Made by a program: the position numbers and the translations under genes. Of a stretch of 64,000 nucleotides of DNA, positions 44,048-52,166 are shown one piece after another. Position 1 is the stretch's first letter, and the number at the start of each line of letters is the position of its first letter. The notes below the pieces were generated by a model, which did not search any database, had not been told where the DNA came from, and saw only the letters and a program-made list of their open reading frames with translations. Source of the stretch: Nitrosarchaeum sp. (GTDB lineage: Archaea > Thermoproteota > Nitrososphaeria > Nitrososphaerales > Nitrosopumilaceae); assembly GCA_023265135.1 (NCBI GenBank), contig JAHFUM010000002.1, positions 52,300 through 116,299 on the forward strand, written 5' to 3'.

Positions 44048-45764
44048 GATGAACTTTACATTAGGAATTATTGTTGCAGTCGGGATTTTAGTTGCAATCA
44101 GTTTGAGTTTTATCGCAATGAATCCTAGTCAAGTTTTAGAACCCAGAGTAGCACCTGTTGCATGCACGTTAGATTACACTCCGGTCTGTGGAACTGATGG
44201 TGTGACTTATGGAAATATGTGCAATCTTAATGCTACAAAAATCAAACTAGCTTATGAAGGCGAATGTGTCGGAACTTTGCAAGCAGGTTGGAACCGACTT
44301 ACATCAGCTACTGACCCAGGAATGGGACACGAATCACACCAGCTTGCATTGGTCTTGCCAATTTCAGAGAAAGTTTATTCTGGAACTTTGCACTATAATG
44401 CAACAGAGCCAGTTCAGCTGGTTACATTGCACGGACCAATTTTAGATAGTGATGCCAAAGGACAGACCATCTGGACTTCGGATGGCAAAACAAAATATGC
44501 CCTAACTCTAGTAAATCCTGATAACAAGTCAGGCGACTGGGTATTTGCAGGAAATGCACTTGCAGTTCACACAAAAAAGACTAGTCCATTTATTGTTGAT
44601 TACAAGGTGGATTACGAAGAAAAAGATATTTCAGATACTGTAAAGACTGGCACCATACAATCTGTGCAAGACCCTGGAATGGGACACGAGTCACACCAGC
44701 TTGCAGTTATTTTGGGACCCTCTTCTGATACTTATTCTGGAATACTTTCGTATTCTGCATCTGAGAATATTCAGCTGGTATCACTACGAGGTCCAATAGG
44801 TCCTGATGAGCATCCTGCAAAAATATGGACTGCAGATAACAAGACCATTTACGAGATGACTTTTGTAGACCCTGCAAATAAGGCGGGCTCTTGGGAGTTT
44901 TCTGGAAATGCCATTGCAATTCACACAAAAAACACCACTGCATTTACTGTGAGCTACTCTGTTAGTGCTGTATCATCTGGCGAGTCTGCTCCAATATCTG
45001 CAATGCCGACAGCTCCTGTAACTCAGACTGTCTCAATTGCCAAAGGTGCATCGTCTCAGGGTTGTGAGACTACCAATCAGTGCTATCTTCCTTCCTCACT
45101 GGAGATTCGAGTCCATGATACTATATCTTGGAGCAACGATGACACTGCAGCTCACACCGTAACCAGTGGAACACCTAACGGTCCTGATGGAATATTTGAT
45201 TCTAGCTTGTTTATGTCGGGATCTAACTATGAATTTACATTTGATGATGCAGGAACATATCCGTACTTTTGTATGGTTCATCCTTGGATGAAAGGAGAGA
45301 TTGTTGTTAAGGAAATCAATGATAGGATGGTAAATGAGATTGCAGTTGGAGAGCCCTCCCCTGTTGCACCTGAAAATTCTACTACAATTTCAGAACCGGT
45401 TATGGAACCACCAGTTGTCAAACCAACTGTACCAGAACCACCAGTTGCACCAACTGAAAAGCGTGCAGCTCCGGTACAAGTTACAATTGCCAAAGGTGCA
45501 TCATCAGCAGGATGTGAGAAAACAAAGGAGTGCTTTGTGCCTTTTCAAGCAGAGATTTACTCTGGAGAGCCAATAGTTTGGAGCAATGAAGACACTGCGG
45601 TACATACAGTAACTAGCGGACTGCCTGCAGCACCAAATACTACATTTGATTCTGGAATGATCAATCCTGGTGATAAATTTCAGTTTGTATTTACGGAACC
45701 AGGCGATTATGATTATTACTGCATGCTGCATCCATGGATGACAGGCAAAGTAGTTGTTAGTTAG
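44040..45764 (+). CDS. Surface protein: Kazal domain, two beta repeats, two cupredoxin domains
   Basis: A 574-residue exported protein with an N-terminal membrane helix (about 7-27) and a Kazal module (42-76). Two copies of a repeat beginning DPGMGHESHQLA (about 82-190 and 204-308) come next. Two plastocyanin-like domains follow, with complete type 1 copper sites (H372, C411, H414, M417 and H522, C561, H564, M567), separated by a Pro-rich linker. It probably carries electrons at the cell surface, as cupredoxins replace cytochromes c in these archaea. GTG 44040 gives this numbering; ATG 44049 is an equally good start. Confidence 0.85.
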   Translation: MDEMNFTLGIIVAVGILVAISLSFIAMNPSQVLEPRVAPVACTLDYTPVCGTDGVTYGNMCNLNATKIKLAYEGECVGTLQAGWNRLTSATDPGMGHESHQLALVLPISEKVYSGTLHYNATEPVQLVTLHGPILDSDAKGQTIWTSDGKTKYALTLVNPDNKSGDWVFAGNALAVHTKKTSPFIVDYKVDYEEKDISDTVKTGTIQSVQDPGMGHESHQLAVILGPSSDTYSGILSYSASENIQLVSLRGPIGPDEHPAKIWTADNKTIYEMTFVDPANKAGSWEFSGNAIAIHTKNTTAFTVSYSVSAVSSGESAPISAMPTAPVTQTVSIAKGASSQGCETTNQCYLPSSLEIRVHDTISWSNDDTAAHTVTSGTPNGPDGIFDSSLFMSGSNYEFTFDDAGTYPYFCMVHPWMKGEIVVKEINDRMVNEIAVGEPSPVAPENSTTISEPVMEPPVVKPTVPEPPVAPTEKRAAPVQVTIAKGASSAGCEKTKECFVPFQAEIYSGEPIVWSNEDTAVHTVTSGLPAAPNTTFDSGMINPGDKFQFVFTEPGDYDYYCMLHPWMTGKVVVS

Positions 45765-45781
45765 AATCTAAATTTTATTTT

Positions 45782-46129
45782 GTGCATATTTCTATTTTGA
45801 CATTTTTAGATTCTGCAATTTCTATTTTTGATAAATATCCTGTTACTGAACATCATTGTTTGATTATCCCAAAACGTCACAAGGCTTCATTTTTTACTTT
45901 AGATCCTAAAGAGCAACAAGACTGCATTGATTTGATAAATCAAGTTAAATTACAATTATGTGACATGGATGAAACTATCACTGGATTTAATTTGGGAATT
46001 AATGATGGAGTAGATGCAGGACAAACTATTCCTCACTGTCATATTCATTTAATTCCACGCAGAAAAAACGATGTTGTTGAACCTAGAGGTGGAATCCGAA
46101 ATATTATTCCTGGAAAAGGAAAATACTGA
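45782..46129 (+). CDS. HIT-family nucleotide hydrolase, short N terminus
   Basis: A 115-residue histidine-triad protein. The triad HCHIHL (H85, H87, H89) and the PVTEHHCLIIPKRH strand are clear. The usual zinc CxxC start (CIFCxI) is missing. No in-frame ATG lies upstream, and GTG 45782 is the best start. It hydrolyses or transfers nucleotidyl groups; substrate unknown. Confidence 0.82.
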   Translation: MHISILTFLDSAISIFDKYPVTEHHCLIIPKRHKASFFTLDPKEQQDCIDLINQVKLQLCDMDETITGFNLGINDGVDAGQTIPHCHIHLIPRRKNDVVEPRGGIRNIIPGKGKY

Positions 46130-46171
46130 AACTATACTTTTTCATGTGTGAACTAAGTTTTGAATTATACT

Positions 46172-47656
46172 CTACAAACTCATAGATTCGTGCTGATTAA
46201 CTGATTGTACATTCTTGTGCCATTTTTTGTGATATTCTTCATGTTGTGTGTGAATTGGGATTAGTTTTTTGGAATCTGTCTCATCAATTACTCGTTTAAT
46301 TTGCAGCCCATCGCCATGTCCAGATACATGAATTTGATGCCAGTCACGCTCCTTAGTTAGTAACCCAAAGTGCTCAAACCAGTTTTTTATCTGCTCTTCT
46401 TTTAGTTCCATTTCATCATCAAATGGTTCAGTTAGTGAGCGAATGTAAGATGAACCTTCCTTTGGTTTTACATCAATTAGTTCTTGTAGTTTGTAATCAC
46501 TGCAATAAAACACAAAATCTTTTTGATTCTTCAAAACATCTCTATAATCAATAGCATTTGGATAATCCAAAAATTCTCTTTGCCAGGAATCATAATCCAT
46601 TGTTAATTGACGCTCAGAGAATTTTGTGAGATCCTTGTCAATTAACCCCCATGAGCCACGTGGAATGTATATTTTCAAATTAGGATCTGTTGGTGATGGA
46701 TATTTTCCTCTAAGCACGGATGATAAATCAAATAGTTTTAGCAGATATGCTTGTTTTAAATCCACTACAAGATATCGTCCAGTACTTTTTGCAGCATTGT
46801 AAAATGACAATAATCTATCCAAATCCCTGACTGGATATCCACAAATTACCAAATTCTTTGTATTTTTGATAATTTCTTCAGTCTGTGTCTCTACATCATA
46901 TTCAGTCATTGATGATGTTTTATTGATTCTAGTTCCTTCACACAATAAAACATCAATATCAGAAATAGCACATTTTTCTACAAACTTTTCTGTATCTGCA
47001 GCTCGTCTTCCATGAAATCGTAAATCAGCAGTGTTTGCAATGGTACCGGAACTGGTACTGAGAATAAAAGCATGAACTCCTGGAATGGAATGATCAACAG
47101 GTAGTGGCTCTACACCAATGGAATCAATTGAAAATTTCTTGCCACTCTCAAATACTTTGATCTCTCGTGGTACTGCAATTTTATCCCCACTAGCACGACT
47201 AATCTCGCCTTTAGTATTTGTATAAACTTGAAATCTCTCTTTGAGGGTAAGATACTGATTGATATCTGATGTATCATCAAAATTTTGCATAATTAATTTT
47301 GATTCTTCTGAACAGTAAATCGGAATGTCTTCTCGCAAATATGGAATGTATGCGCAGTGGTCAACATGTGCATGAGTCAACAACACTGCACTAATTTCGG
47401 TATCCTCATCTCCTCCAAAATCCATATGTTTGGCATTATCTCGTCTGTAAAGTCCCTTGATTCTTGGTAACAATCCCATCTCAAACATGTCATTGAGACT
47501 GTTTGATGTCCTTGGTTGCACAAATTGGGAAAAGTACTTGTTTGCAGCGCTAAAACTCATACCAAAATCCATAAAAATTTTAGTTCCTTTATCATCAACT
47601 AGAAATTTGTTACCCCCGATATCTTTGACACCTCCATGAAAAGTAATGTCAGTCAT
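46172..47656 (-). CDS. RNase J-like metallo-beta-lactamase-fold hydrolase
   Basis: A 494-residue protein. The metal-binding motif THAHVDH (94-100) and later histidines (PVDHSIPG, VSGHGDG and a C-terminal IPIHTQH) match the RNase J/beta-CASP pattern, with the inserted domain between about 225 and 400. It is likely an exo- or endoribonuclease, although DNA repair nucleases share the fold. It is divergent from the Cas4-like gene. Confidence 0.8.
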   Translation of the reverse strand: MTDITFHGGVKDIGGNKFLVDDKGTKIFMDFGMSFSAANKYFSQFVQPRTSNSLNDMFEMGLLPRIKGLYRRDNAKHMDFGGDEDTEISAVLLTHAHVDHCAYIPYLREDIPIYCSEESKLIMQNFDDTSDINQYLTLKERFQVYTNTKGEISRASGDKIAVPREIKVFESGKKFSIDSIGVEPLPVDHSIPGVHAFILSTSSGTIANTADLRFHGRRAADTEKFVEKCAISDIDVLLCEGTRINKTSSMTEYDVETQTEEIIKNTKNLVICGYPVRDLDRLLSFYNAAKSTGRYLVVDLKQAYLLKLFDLSSVLRGKYPSPTDPNLKIYIPRGSWGLIDKDLTKFSERQLTMDYDSWQREFLDYPNAIDYRDVLKNQKDFVFYCSDYKLQELIDVKPKEGSSYIRSLTEPFDDEMELKEEQIKNWFEHFGLLTKERDWHQIHVSGHGDGLQIKRVIDETDSKKLIPIHTQHEEYHKKWHKNVQSVNQHESMSL

Positions 47657-47733
47657 AATAGATTCATCATAACTTGATATTAAAAGAAGTTATGCTAATT
47701 TCTATTAAATTGAATGTGTAATACAATTGGTAA

Positions 47734-48507
47734 ATGATATTACTCTTACCCTATTATGATAATTTAATCTTGATTAAGATAAACAGAGAATCTGACATTA
47801 CATTTCTAAGTGCGTCAGTTACAGATTTTGCAGATTCACTAGGATATTGTGAATACAAAATTCCATTATCCATTCAAGGAATAAAGCCAAAACCGTCACA
47901 ATCTCTATTTTTAGGCACAAAAGCCCATCATGAAGAGGAAAAATATGAGCAAGACCATGTGGAATTAGAACCCGTATCTTTTGAGGAAATCAAAGACGAG
48001 CAAAAAGACATTGAATTTGCAAGAGAAAATATTCATTCTATTCTAAATGTTCCATTTGAATTTCCTTCAGAAAATGTTCTAGTCACTCTATCAGGAAGAA
48101 TTGATAAAATTCTAAGAATAGATGGAACTTTGATTGTTCAAGATGACAAATTTACAGGAAAGCCACAGACTTATGATCTAAAGACACAACCATACCCTAG
48201 TCAGCTATTACAAGTTTTAGCATATTTGAATTCAAACTATTCTGCAAAGAGAAGTGTAAATCCTGAGGATTGGTTTGAAATGCCTCACACTCAAAAGAAA
48301 TGGCAGATAAGAATCTGTAATAGAAAGACAAGGGAGCCATACAAGATATTTTCAGATTACCAGGATGCATTCTCGCTTTACTATTTGCATTCATCTCTGG
48401 AAAAGTTTGCAACCATATCACTTGGAATTACAAATCCTGAACACCATAACAGCGTACACAAATGCAACGCATGTAATTTGAAATCATTTTGCGATTACAG
48501 AATTTAG
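47734..48507 (+). CDS. Cas4/RecB-like PD-(D/E)XK nuclease with Fe-S cysteines
   Basis: A 257-residue protein. The nuclease core shows His65 (GTKAHHEEE), Asp124 (GRIDK), the DDK catalytic triplet at 137-139 and the QLLQVLAY motif (157-164). Four cysteines, C39 and the C-terminal C244, C247 and C253, are placed to hold a 4Fe-4S cluster, as in Cas4 and AddB/Dna2. No cas gene or CRISPR array is in the window, so a DNA repair role is equally likely. The neighbour at 48904 looks CARF-like. Confidence 0.8.
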   Translation: MILLLPYYDNLILIKINRESDITFLSASVTDFADSLGYCEYKIPLSIQGIKPKPSQSLFLGTKAHHEEEKYEQDHVELEPVSFEEIKDEQKDIEFARENIHSILNVPFEFPSENVLVTLSGRIDKILRIDGTLIVQDDKFTGKPQTYDLKTQPYPSQLLQVLAYLNSNYSAKRSVNPEDWFEMPHTQKKWQIRICNRKTREPYKIFSDYQDAFSLYYLHSSLEKFATISLGITNPEHHNSVHKCNACNLKSFCDYRI

Positions 48508-48524
48508 AAAAAACATAATAGACA

Positions 48525-48716
48525 TTAATCATACACCTCATTAAGATTAAATCCTTGTTCATAATCAAAAGAGTCAATGTTATTTGTATCGTCTTGATTG
48601 AAACGGAAAGAACAATCATCACATTGCCAATACGGTTTATTTTCTGAATCTGTGTCTCCTTGAGGAATTAATGTAAACTCTTTACCTCCACATTTTGGAC
48701 AAATTCTTGTTTTCAA
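48525..48716 (-). CDS. Zinc-ribbon protein
   Basis: A 63-residue protein with C6, C9, C32 and C35 forming a zinc ribbon (CPKCGG and CDDCSF), then an acidic tail. The TTG start overlaps the stop of the 42-residue gene by 4 nt, so it is translated from the same operon. It is divergent from the CARF-like regulator. Confidence 0.7.
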   Translation of the reverse strand: MKTRICPKCGGKEFTLIPQGDTDSENKPYWQCDDCSFRFNQDDTNNIDSFDYEQGFNLNEVYD

Positions 48717-48841
48717 TACTTTTCACCGTACATCATGGGTTCATCATTATCTTCAAACTCTCTAATTATTTTTGGAAAAAAAGTAGGGGGAGTGGGCTTT
48801 TCACCCACTTGATGGCTTTTGTGCAATAGTGTAATTTTCAT
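48713..48841 (-). CDS. Small protein upstream of the zinc ribbon (42 residues)
   Basis: The frame MKITLLHKSHQVGEKPTPPT runs to a C-terminal MMYGEKY. No family is recognised. Its stop overlaps the zinc-ribbon TTG, and its ATG is about 30 nt from a TATA-like TTATATAATAAT read on the minus strand, so a leaderless two-gene operon is likely. Confidence 0.6.
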   Translation of the reverse strand: MKITLLHKSHQVGEKPTPPTFFPKIIREFEDNDEPMMYGEKY

Positions 48842-48861
48842 GAATTTACTATGCAACCAGA

Positions 48862-48903
48862 ATTATTATATAACATATCAATAGTATGCATACTGTACAT
48901 ACT
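48862..48903. promoter_or_regulatory. Divergent promoter with palindromic operator
   Basis: One AT-rich core (48862-48873) reads as a TATA box in both directions. Just downstream, on the CARF-like gene side, AGTATGCATACT (48883-48894) is a perfect palindrome, and a further CATACT half-site follows at 48898-48903. The site would cover the transcription start of the CARF-like gene, a layout typical of autorepression. Confidence 0.5.
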
Positions 48904-49650
48904 ATGGCAAAAATAGCGAAATTACGCATACATATCGCCCCGGTAGGATATGAAATAGACCGAATTGTCTTACCTGCAATCCAGGAAAAAGCAGACAAGG
49001 TCTGGTTGTTACTTCATGAAAATAAAAGTGAAGATAAAGCTGGTCCGTTTATTTCTAAAATTACAAAACAACTAGAAAAACAACGAATCGAAGTTGTTAC
49101 TCAATATCATGACAGACGTGATTTGTTTAAGATTATTCGAGCAGTAAAAAATATCATTGAAAAAGAAAAACATAATGATCTTTATGTAAATTTAGCATCT
49201 GGTTCTAAAATCCAGGCAATTGGAACAATGATGGCATGCATGATGTTTAATGAACATCAAAACGTTCATCCATTTTATGTAGAGGCAAAAAATTATCCTG
49301 GGTTTGAAGGAAAAGAACCAATATCTTCTGGAATCAAAGATATCCAAGATGTTCCACCATACTCCATTAAAACTCCTGACCCAAAATTAGTTCAGGCACT
49401 TGACATAATTACAAAACACAAAGGAAAACTCACCAAAAAAGAGATGGCAGAGTTAGCAGTAACTCATAATCTAATTACAGTAAACGCACATGAAGAAAAT
49501 CAATCCCAGGCAAGATTTGCAAGTTTGGATAAAAATATCATACAACCACTAGAGGAGCAATGGAAGTTTATTGAAGTAGAAAAAATTGGACGCAATCGCT
49601 GGATAAAGATCACCGAAGAAGGAAGACACGCTGCAGAATTTCTAATCTGA
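48904..49650 (+). CDS. CARF-like / winged-helix regulator (DUF6293, HFX_2341-like)
   Basis: A 248-residue protein in two parts. The N-terminal Rossmann-like domain (LRIHIAPVGYEIDRIVLPA, VNLASGSKIQAIGTMMAC) recalls CARF ligand-binding domains. The C-terminal part (about 165-248) is a winged helix (LTKKEMAELAVTHNLITV, RWIKITEEGRHAAEF). It matches the archaeal DUF6293/HFX_2341 regulators and is built like Csa3. ATG 48904 is chosen because ATG 48886 is only about 20 nt from the TATA core. The permease follows 4 nt later. Confidence 0.8.
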   Translation: MAKIAKLRIHIAPVGYEIDRIVLPAIQEKADKVWLLLHENKSEDKAGPFISKITKQLEKQRIEVVTQYHDRRDLFKIIRAVKNIIEKEKHNDLYVNLASGSKIQAIGTMMACMMFNEHQNVHPFYVEAKNYPGFEGKEPISSGIKDIQDVPPYSIKTPDPKLVQALDIITKHKGKLTKKEMAELAVTHNLITVNAHEENQSQARFASLDKNIIQPLEEQWKFIEVEKIGRNRWIKITEEGRHAAEFLI

Positions 49651-49654
49651 TATC

Positions 49655-50941
49655 ATGGAATTTGGATTTAGTTTTTTTGCATCACTAGCAATTTTTATTC
49701 TAGTTTATGGACTGATAATTTTTAGAAACATTAAAGGAAAAAATATTCCAATATGGACAAGCATGGTAATTGGTGCTATTGCAGTTTTAGTTTTACAAAT
49801 AATATCAATCAAAGATGCATTTTCTGCAATTAACTTTGATGTGATATTTTTCCTGCTCGGCATGTTTATTCTAGTTTCAGGATTAGAGTCATCTGGAATG
49901 CTCAACTGTATGGTAAGTAGAATTCTCTCCCTTGCAAAGACACCAAATCAGGTCTTGTTTTTTATCTTGTTTGTTATGGGTATTTTATCGGCATTTTTGA
50001 TAAATGACACGATTGCCTTGGTGGCAACACCTATTGTAATTGGTCTGGCAAAGCCGATGAATATCAGGCCAGTTCCACTGCTAATCACGCTTGCATTTGG
50101 GGTTACAATAGGCAGCATGATGACGCCAATTGGAAATCCCCAGAATCTGCTAGTCTCTTTGCATAGCGGGATGGAATTTCCGTTATTTACATTTCTAAGG
50201 TACCTGATTCTTCCAACTATTGCGTGTCTACTTTGCACGTATTTTATAATAAAAAAATTCTACAAAAAAGAGTTCTCAAATGGTATAATATCTCATACTG
50301 TATCATCTACAGTTCTTGATACAAATCTTGCAAAAAAATCATCCGTCTTGCTAATTATCACTGTAATAGGATTTTTTGCAATAGGAATAGTAAAGATGGT
50401 CGGAATCTCTACAGAATTGAATTTTAGTCATGTTGCAATATTTGGCGGAATTGCATTACTTGCAATTAGTAATAAAAAAACTCAGATAGTAAGGGGAATC
50501 AATTGGCAGATTCTAGTATTTTTTGCAGCAATGTTTGTCTTTATGCAAGGAGTGTGGAATGGTGGAATTGTGGAATTGCTTCAGACTATCTTGCCATTTG
50601 AGGCCCTTGGCTCACCTAATTCAACTGTCAACATTATTGGAACAAGCATTCTATCTAGCCAATTTGTAAGTAATGTACCATTTGTTGCAATATCAATTCC
50701 TGTTTTGCAGCATGTAGGATTTTCATCATCAAATACTCTATCTTGGATTGCACTTGCAGCAGGTTCCACAATTGCAGGAAATCTTACAATTTTAGGTGCT
50801 GCAAGCAATGTCATAATTTTAGAAGCAGCGGAGAGAAAACACGTTGTCGCATTTACATTCAAAGAATTTTTCAAAATCGGCTCAATTGTGACTCTGGCAA
50901 ATGCGTTGATCCTAGTATTGTTTTTGTCATTTCCGATCTGA
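49655..50941 (+). CDS. ArsB/NhaD/CitM-type anion or sodium-coupled permease
   Basis: A 428-residue membrane protein with about eleven to twelve hydrophobic helices. Two inverted-repeat half motifs are seen (INDTIALVATPI and SNVPFVAISIPV), plus TPIGNPQNLL, typical of the ion-transporter superfamily. The substrate may be arsenite, sodium/proton or a carboxylate and is not readable. It is very close to the CARF-like regulator, so the two are probably co-transcribed. Confidence 0.82.
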   Translation: MEFGFSFFASLAIFILVYGLIIFRNIKGKNIPIWTSMVIGAIAVLVLQIISIKDAFSAINFDVIFFLLGMFILVSGLESSGMLNCMVSRILSLAKTPNQVLFFILFVMGILSAFLINDTIALVATPIVIGLAKPMNIRPVPLLITLAFGVTIGSMMTPIGNPQNLLVSLHSGMEFPLFTFLRYLILPTIACLLCTYFIIKKFYKKEFSNGIISHTVSSTVLDTNLAKKSSVLLIITVIGFFAIGIVKMVGISTELNFSHVAIFGGIALLAISNKKTQIVRGINWQILVFFAAMFVFMQGVWNGGIVELLQTILPFEALGSPNSTVNIIGTSILSSQFVSNVPFVAISIPVLQHVGFSSSNTLSWIALAAGSTIAGNLTILGAASNVIILEAAERKHVVAFTFKEFFKIGSIVTLANALILVLFLSFPI

Positions 50942-50980
50942 TTATTGAAATGAGTTAACTTTCAAAATTTAGATTGAATA

Positions 50981-51138
50981 TTAACTAGTTTTTTGATTAT
51001 GGTAAGAAGAAAAGATTTCAATAGTTTCAGAAAATTGTGATTTAATCTTAGTGTCTAAAACACGCATATCTTGAAAGCAGTGTCCTGCGATATGGAATTC
51101 CCGAGAGATCTCAGTAAAATATCCAAAGAAATGTTCTT
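50981..51138 (-). pseudogene. Possible decayed gene fragment
   Basis: An open frame of about 52 codons (HFFGYFTEISREFHIAGHCF, then QFSETIEIFSSYH) without a normal start near its 5' end. The only internal ATG (51067) leaves 28 residues. It has protein-like composition but no recognisable family. It may be a remnant or chance. Confidence 0.22.
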
Positions 51139-51194
51139 TTCATAATTACAGACAACCTAAAAAATTAGTGCTTCCTCAAATAATTTGAATAATA

Positions 51195-52166
51195 ATGCGA
51201 TTTATTATTATAATATTATTGAGTGCTGTCATATCTGTAACATTAGTTGCATTTTTTCTTATTAATCAAACTGAAGCTGTAACTATTGGAATTGCAGTAT
51301 GGGGTGACAATGATGGATACTATCGTAATGTTGATGGCTTTAAGGCTGGACTAGAGAAATTCGGATTTATTGAAAACAAAAATATCAAATTTATCATAAA
51401 AAATGCTCACACTGATCGCCAGGCTCAAATATCTATCATCCAAGATTTCATAAATGATAAAGTCGATTTGATCTATACCATCACCACTCCTGCTACCTTA
51501 ATTGCCAAAGAGATGACTTCGGAGATTCCTATAGTATTTTCTATAGTTACTTTTCCAGTAGAATCTGGAATTATTGAAAGACTGGATCATTCTGGAAACA
51601 ATCTAGTTGGTACATCTAACCATATTCCAATCAATAAACAACTCGATTTATTTTCGGATATTACCCCCTTAACCAAGATAGGTTTTGTACATAGATATGG
51701 AGAGCCAAACTCTGATATTCAATTTTCAGAACTAAAGGATTATGCGGATAAACATGGTATTGAAATAATTGAAATTGCCCCAAGAGATATGACTGAGGTA
51801 GAGGGGGCAGTTTTACATGTAATTAATAATGTTGACATATTTTATAATGCGTGTGATACCCTGATACAAACAGGTGCAAATAAGATTATAATCAAAATAG
51901 CACTAGAAAATAAAAAACCTATAGTTGCCTGTAATGAAGATGATGTTGTAGAGGGTGCATTATTTGGTGATGTAGCAAATTTTAATGAATTAGGAACAAG
52001 GTCCGCCCAAAAAGCAGCTTTAATCTTACAGGGAATTAAACCCGGTTCTCTTATCACAGAGACTCAAGAACATGCTAATATAATCATAAATCTCAATACT
52101 GCAAAACTACTTGGAATCAAAATACCTGAAGAAATAATCGTGATTGCAGATAGGATAATTCCTTGA
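51195..52166 (+). CDS. ABC-type substrate-binding protein of a sensory cassette
   Basis: A 323-residue exported protein with an N-terminal hydrophobic segment (about 2-22). The two-lobed PF04392-like fold is seen (ITIGIAVWGDNDGYYRNVDG-like start, TTPATLIAKEMT, IPIVFSIVTFPVESG). No permease or ATPase follows. Its stop overlaps the start of a histidine kinase by 4 nt, so it more likely presents a ligand to that sensor. Ligand unknown. Confidence 0.82.
   Translation: MRFIIIILLSAVISVTLVAFFLINQTEAVTIGIAVWGDNDGYYRNVDGFKAGLEKFGFIENKNIKFIIKNAHTDRQAQISIIQDFINDKVDLIYTITTPATLIAKEMTSEIPIVFSIVTFPVESGIIERLDHSGNNLVGTSNHIPINKQLDLFSDITPLTKIGFVHRYGEPNSDIQFSELKDYADKHGIEIIEIAPRDMTEVEGAVLHVINNVDIFYNACDTLIQTGANKIIIKIALENKKPIVACNEDDVVEGALFGDVANFNELGTRSAQKAALILQGIKPGSLITETQEHANIIINLNTAKLLGIKIPEEIIVIADRIIP

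Noticed and set aside
44254-44445. Open frame inside the cupredoxin gene
   Set aside because: Out-of-frame shadow of the repeated beta domain.
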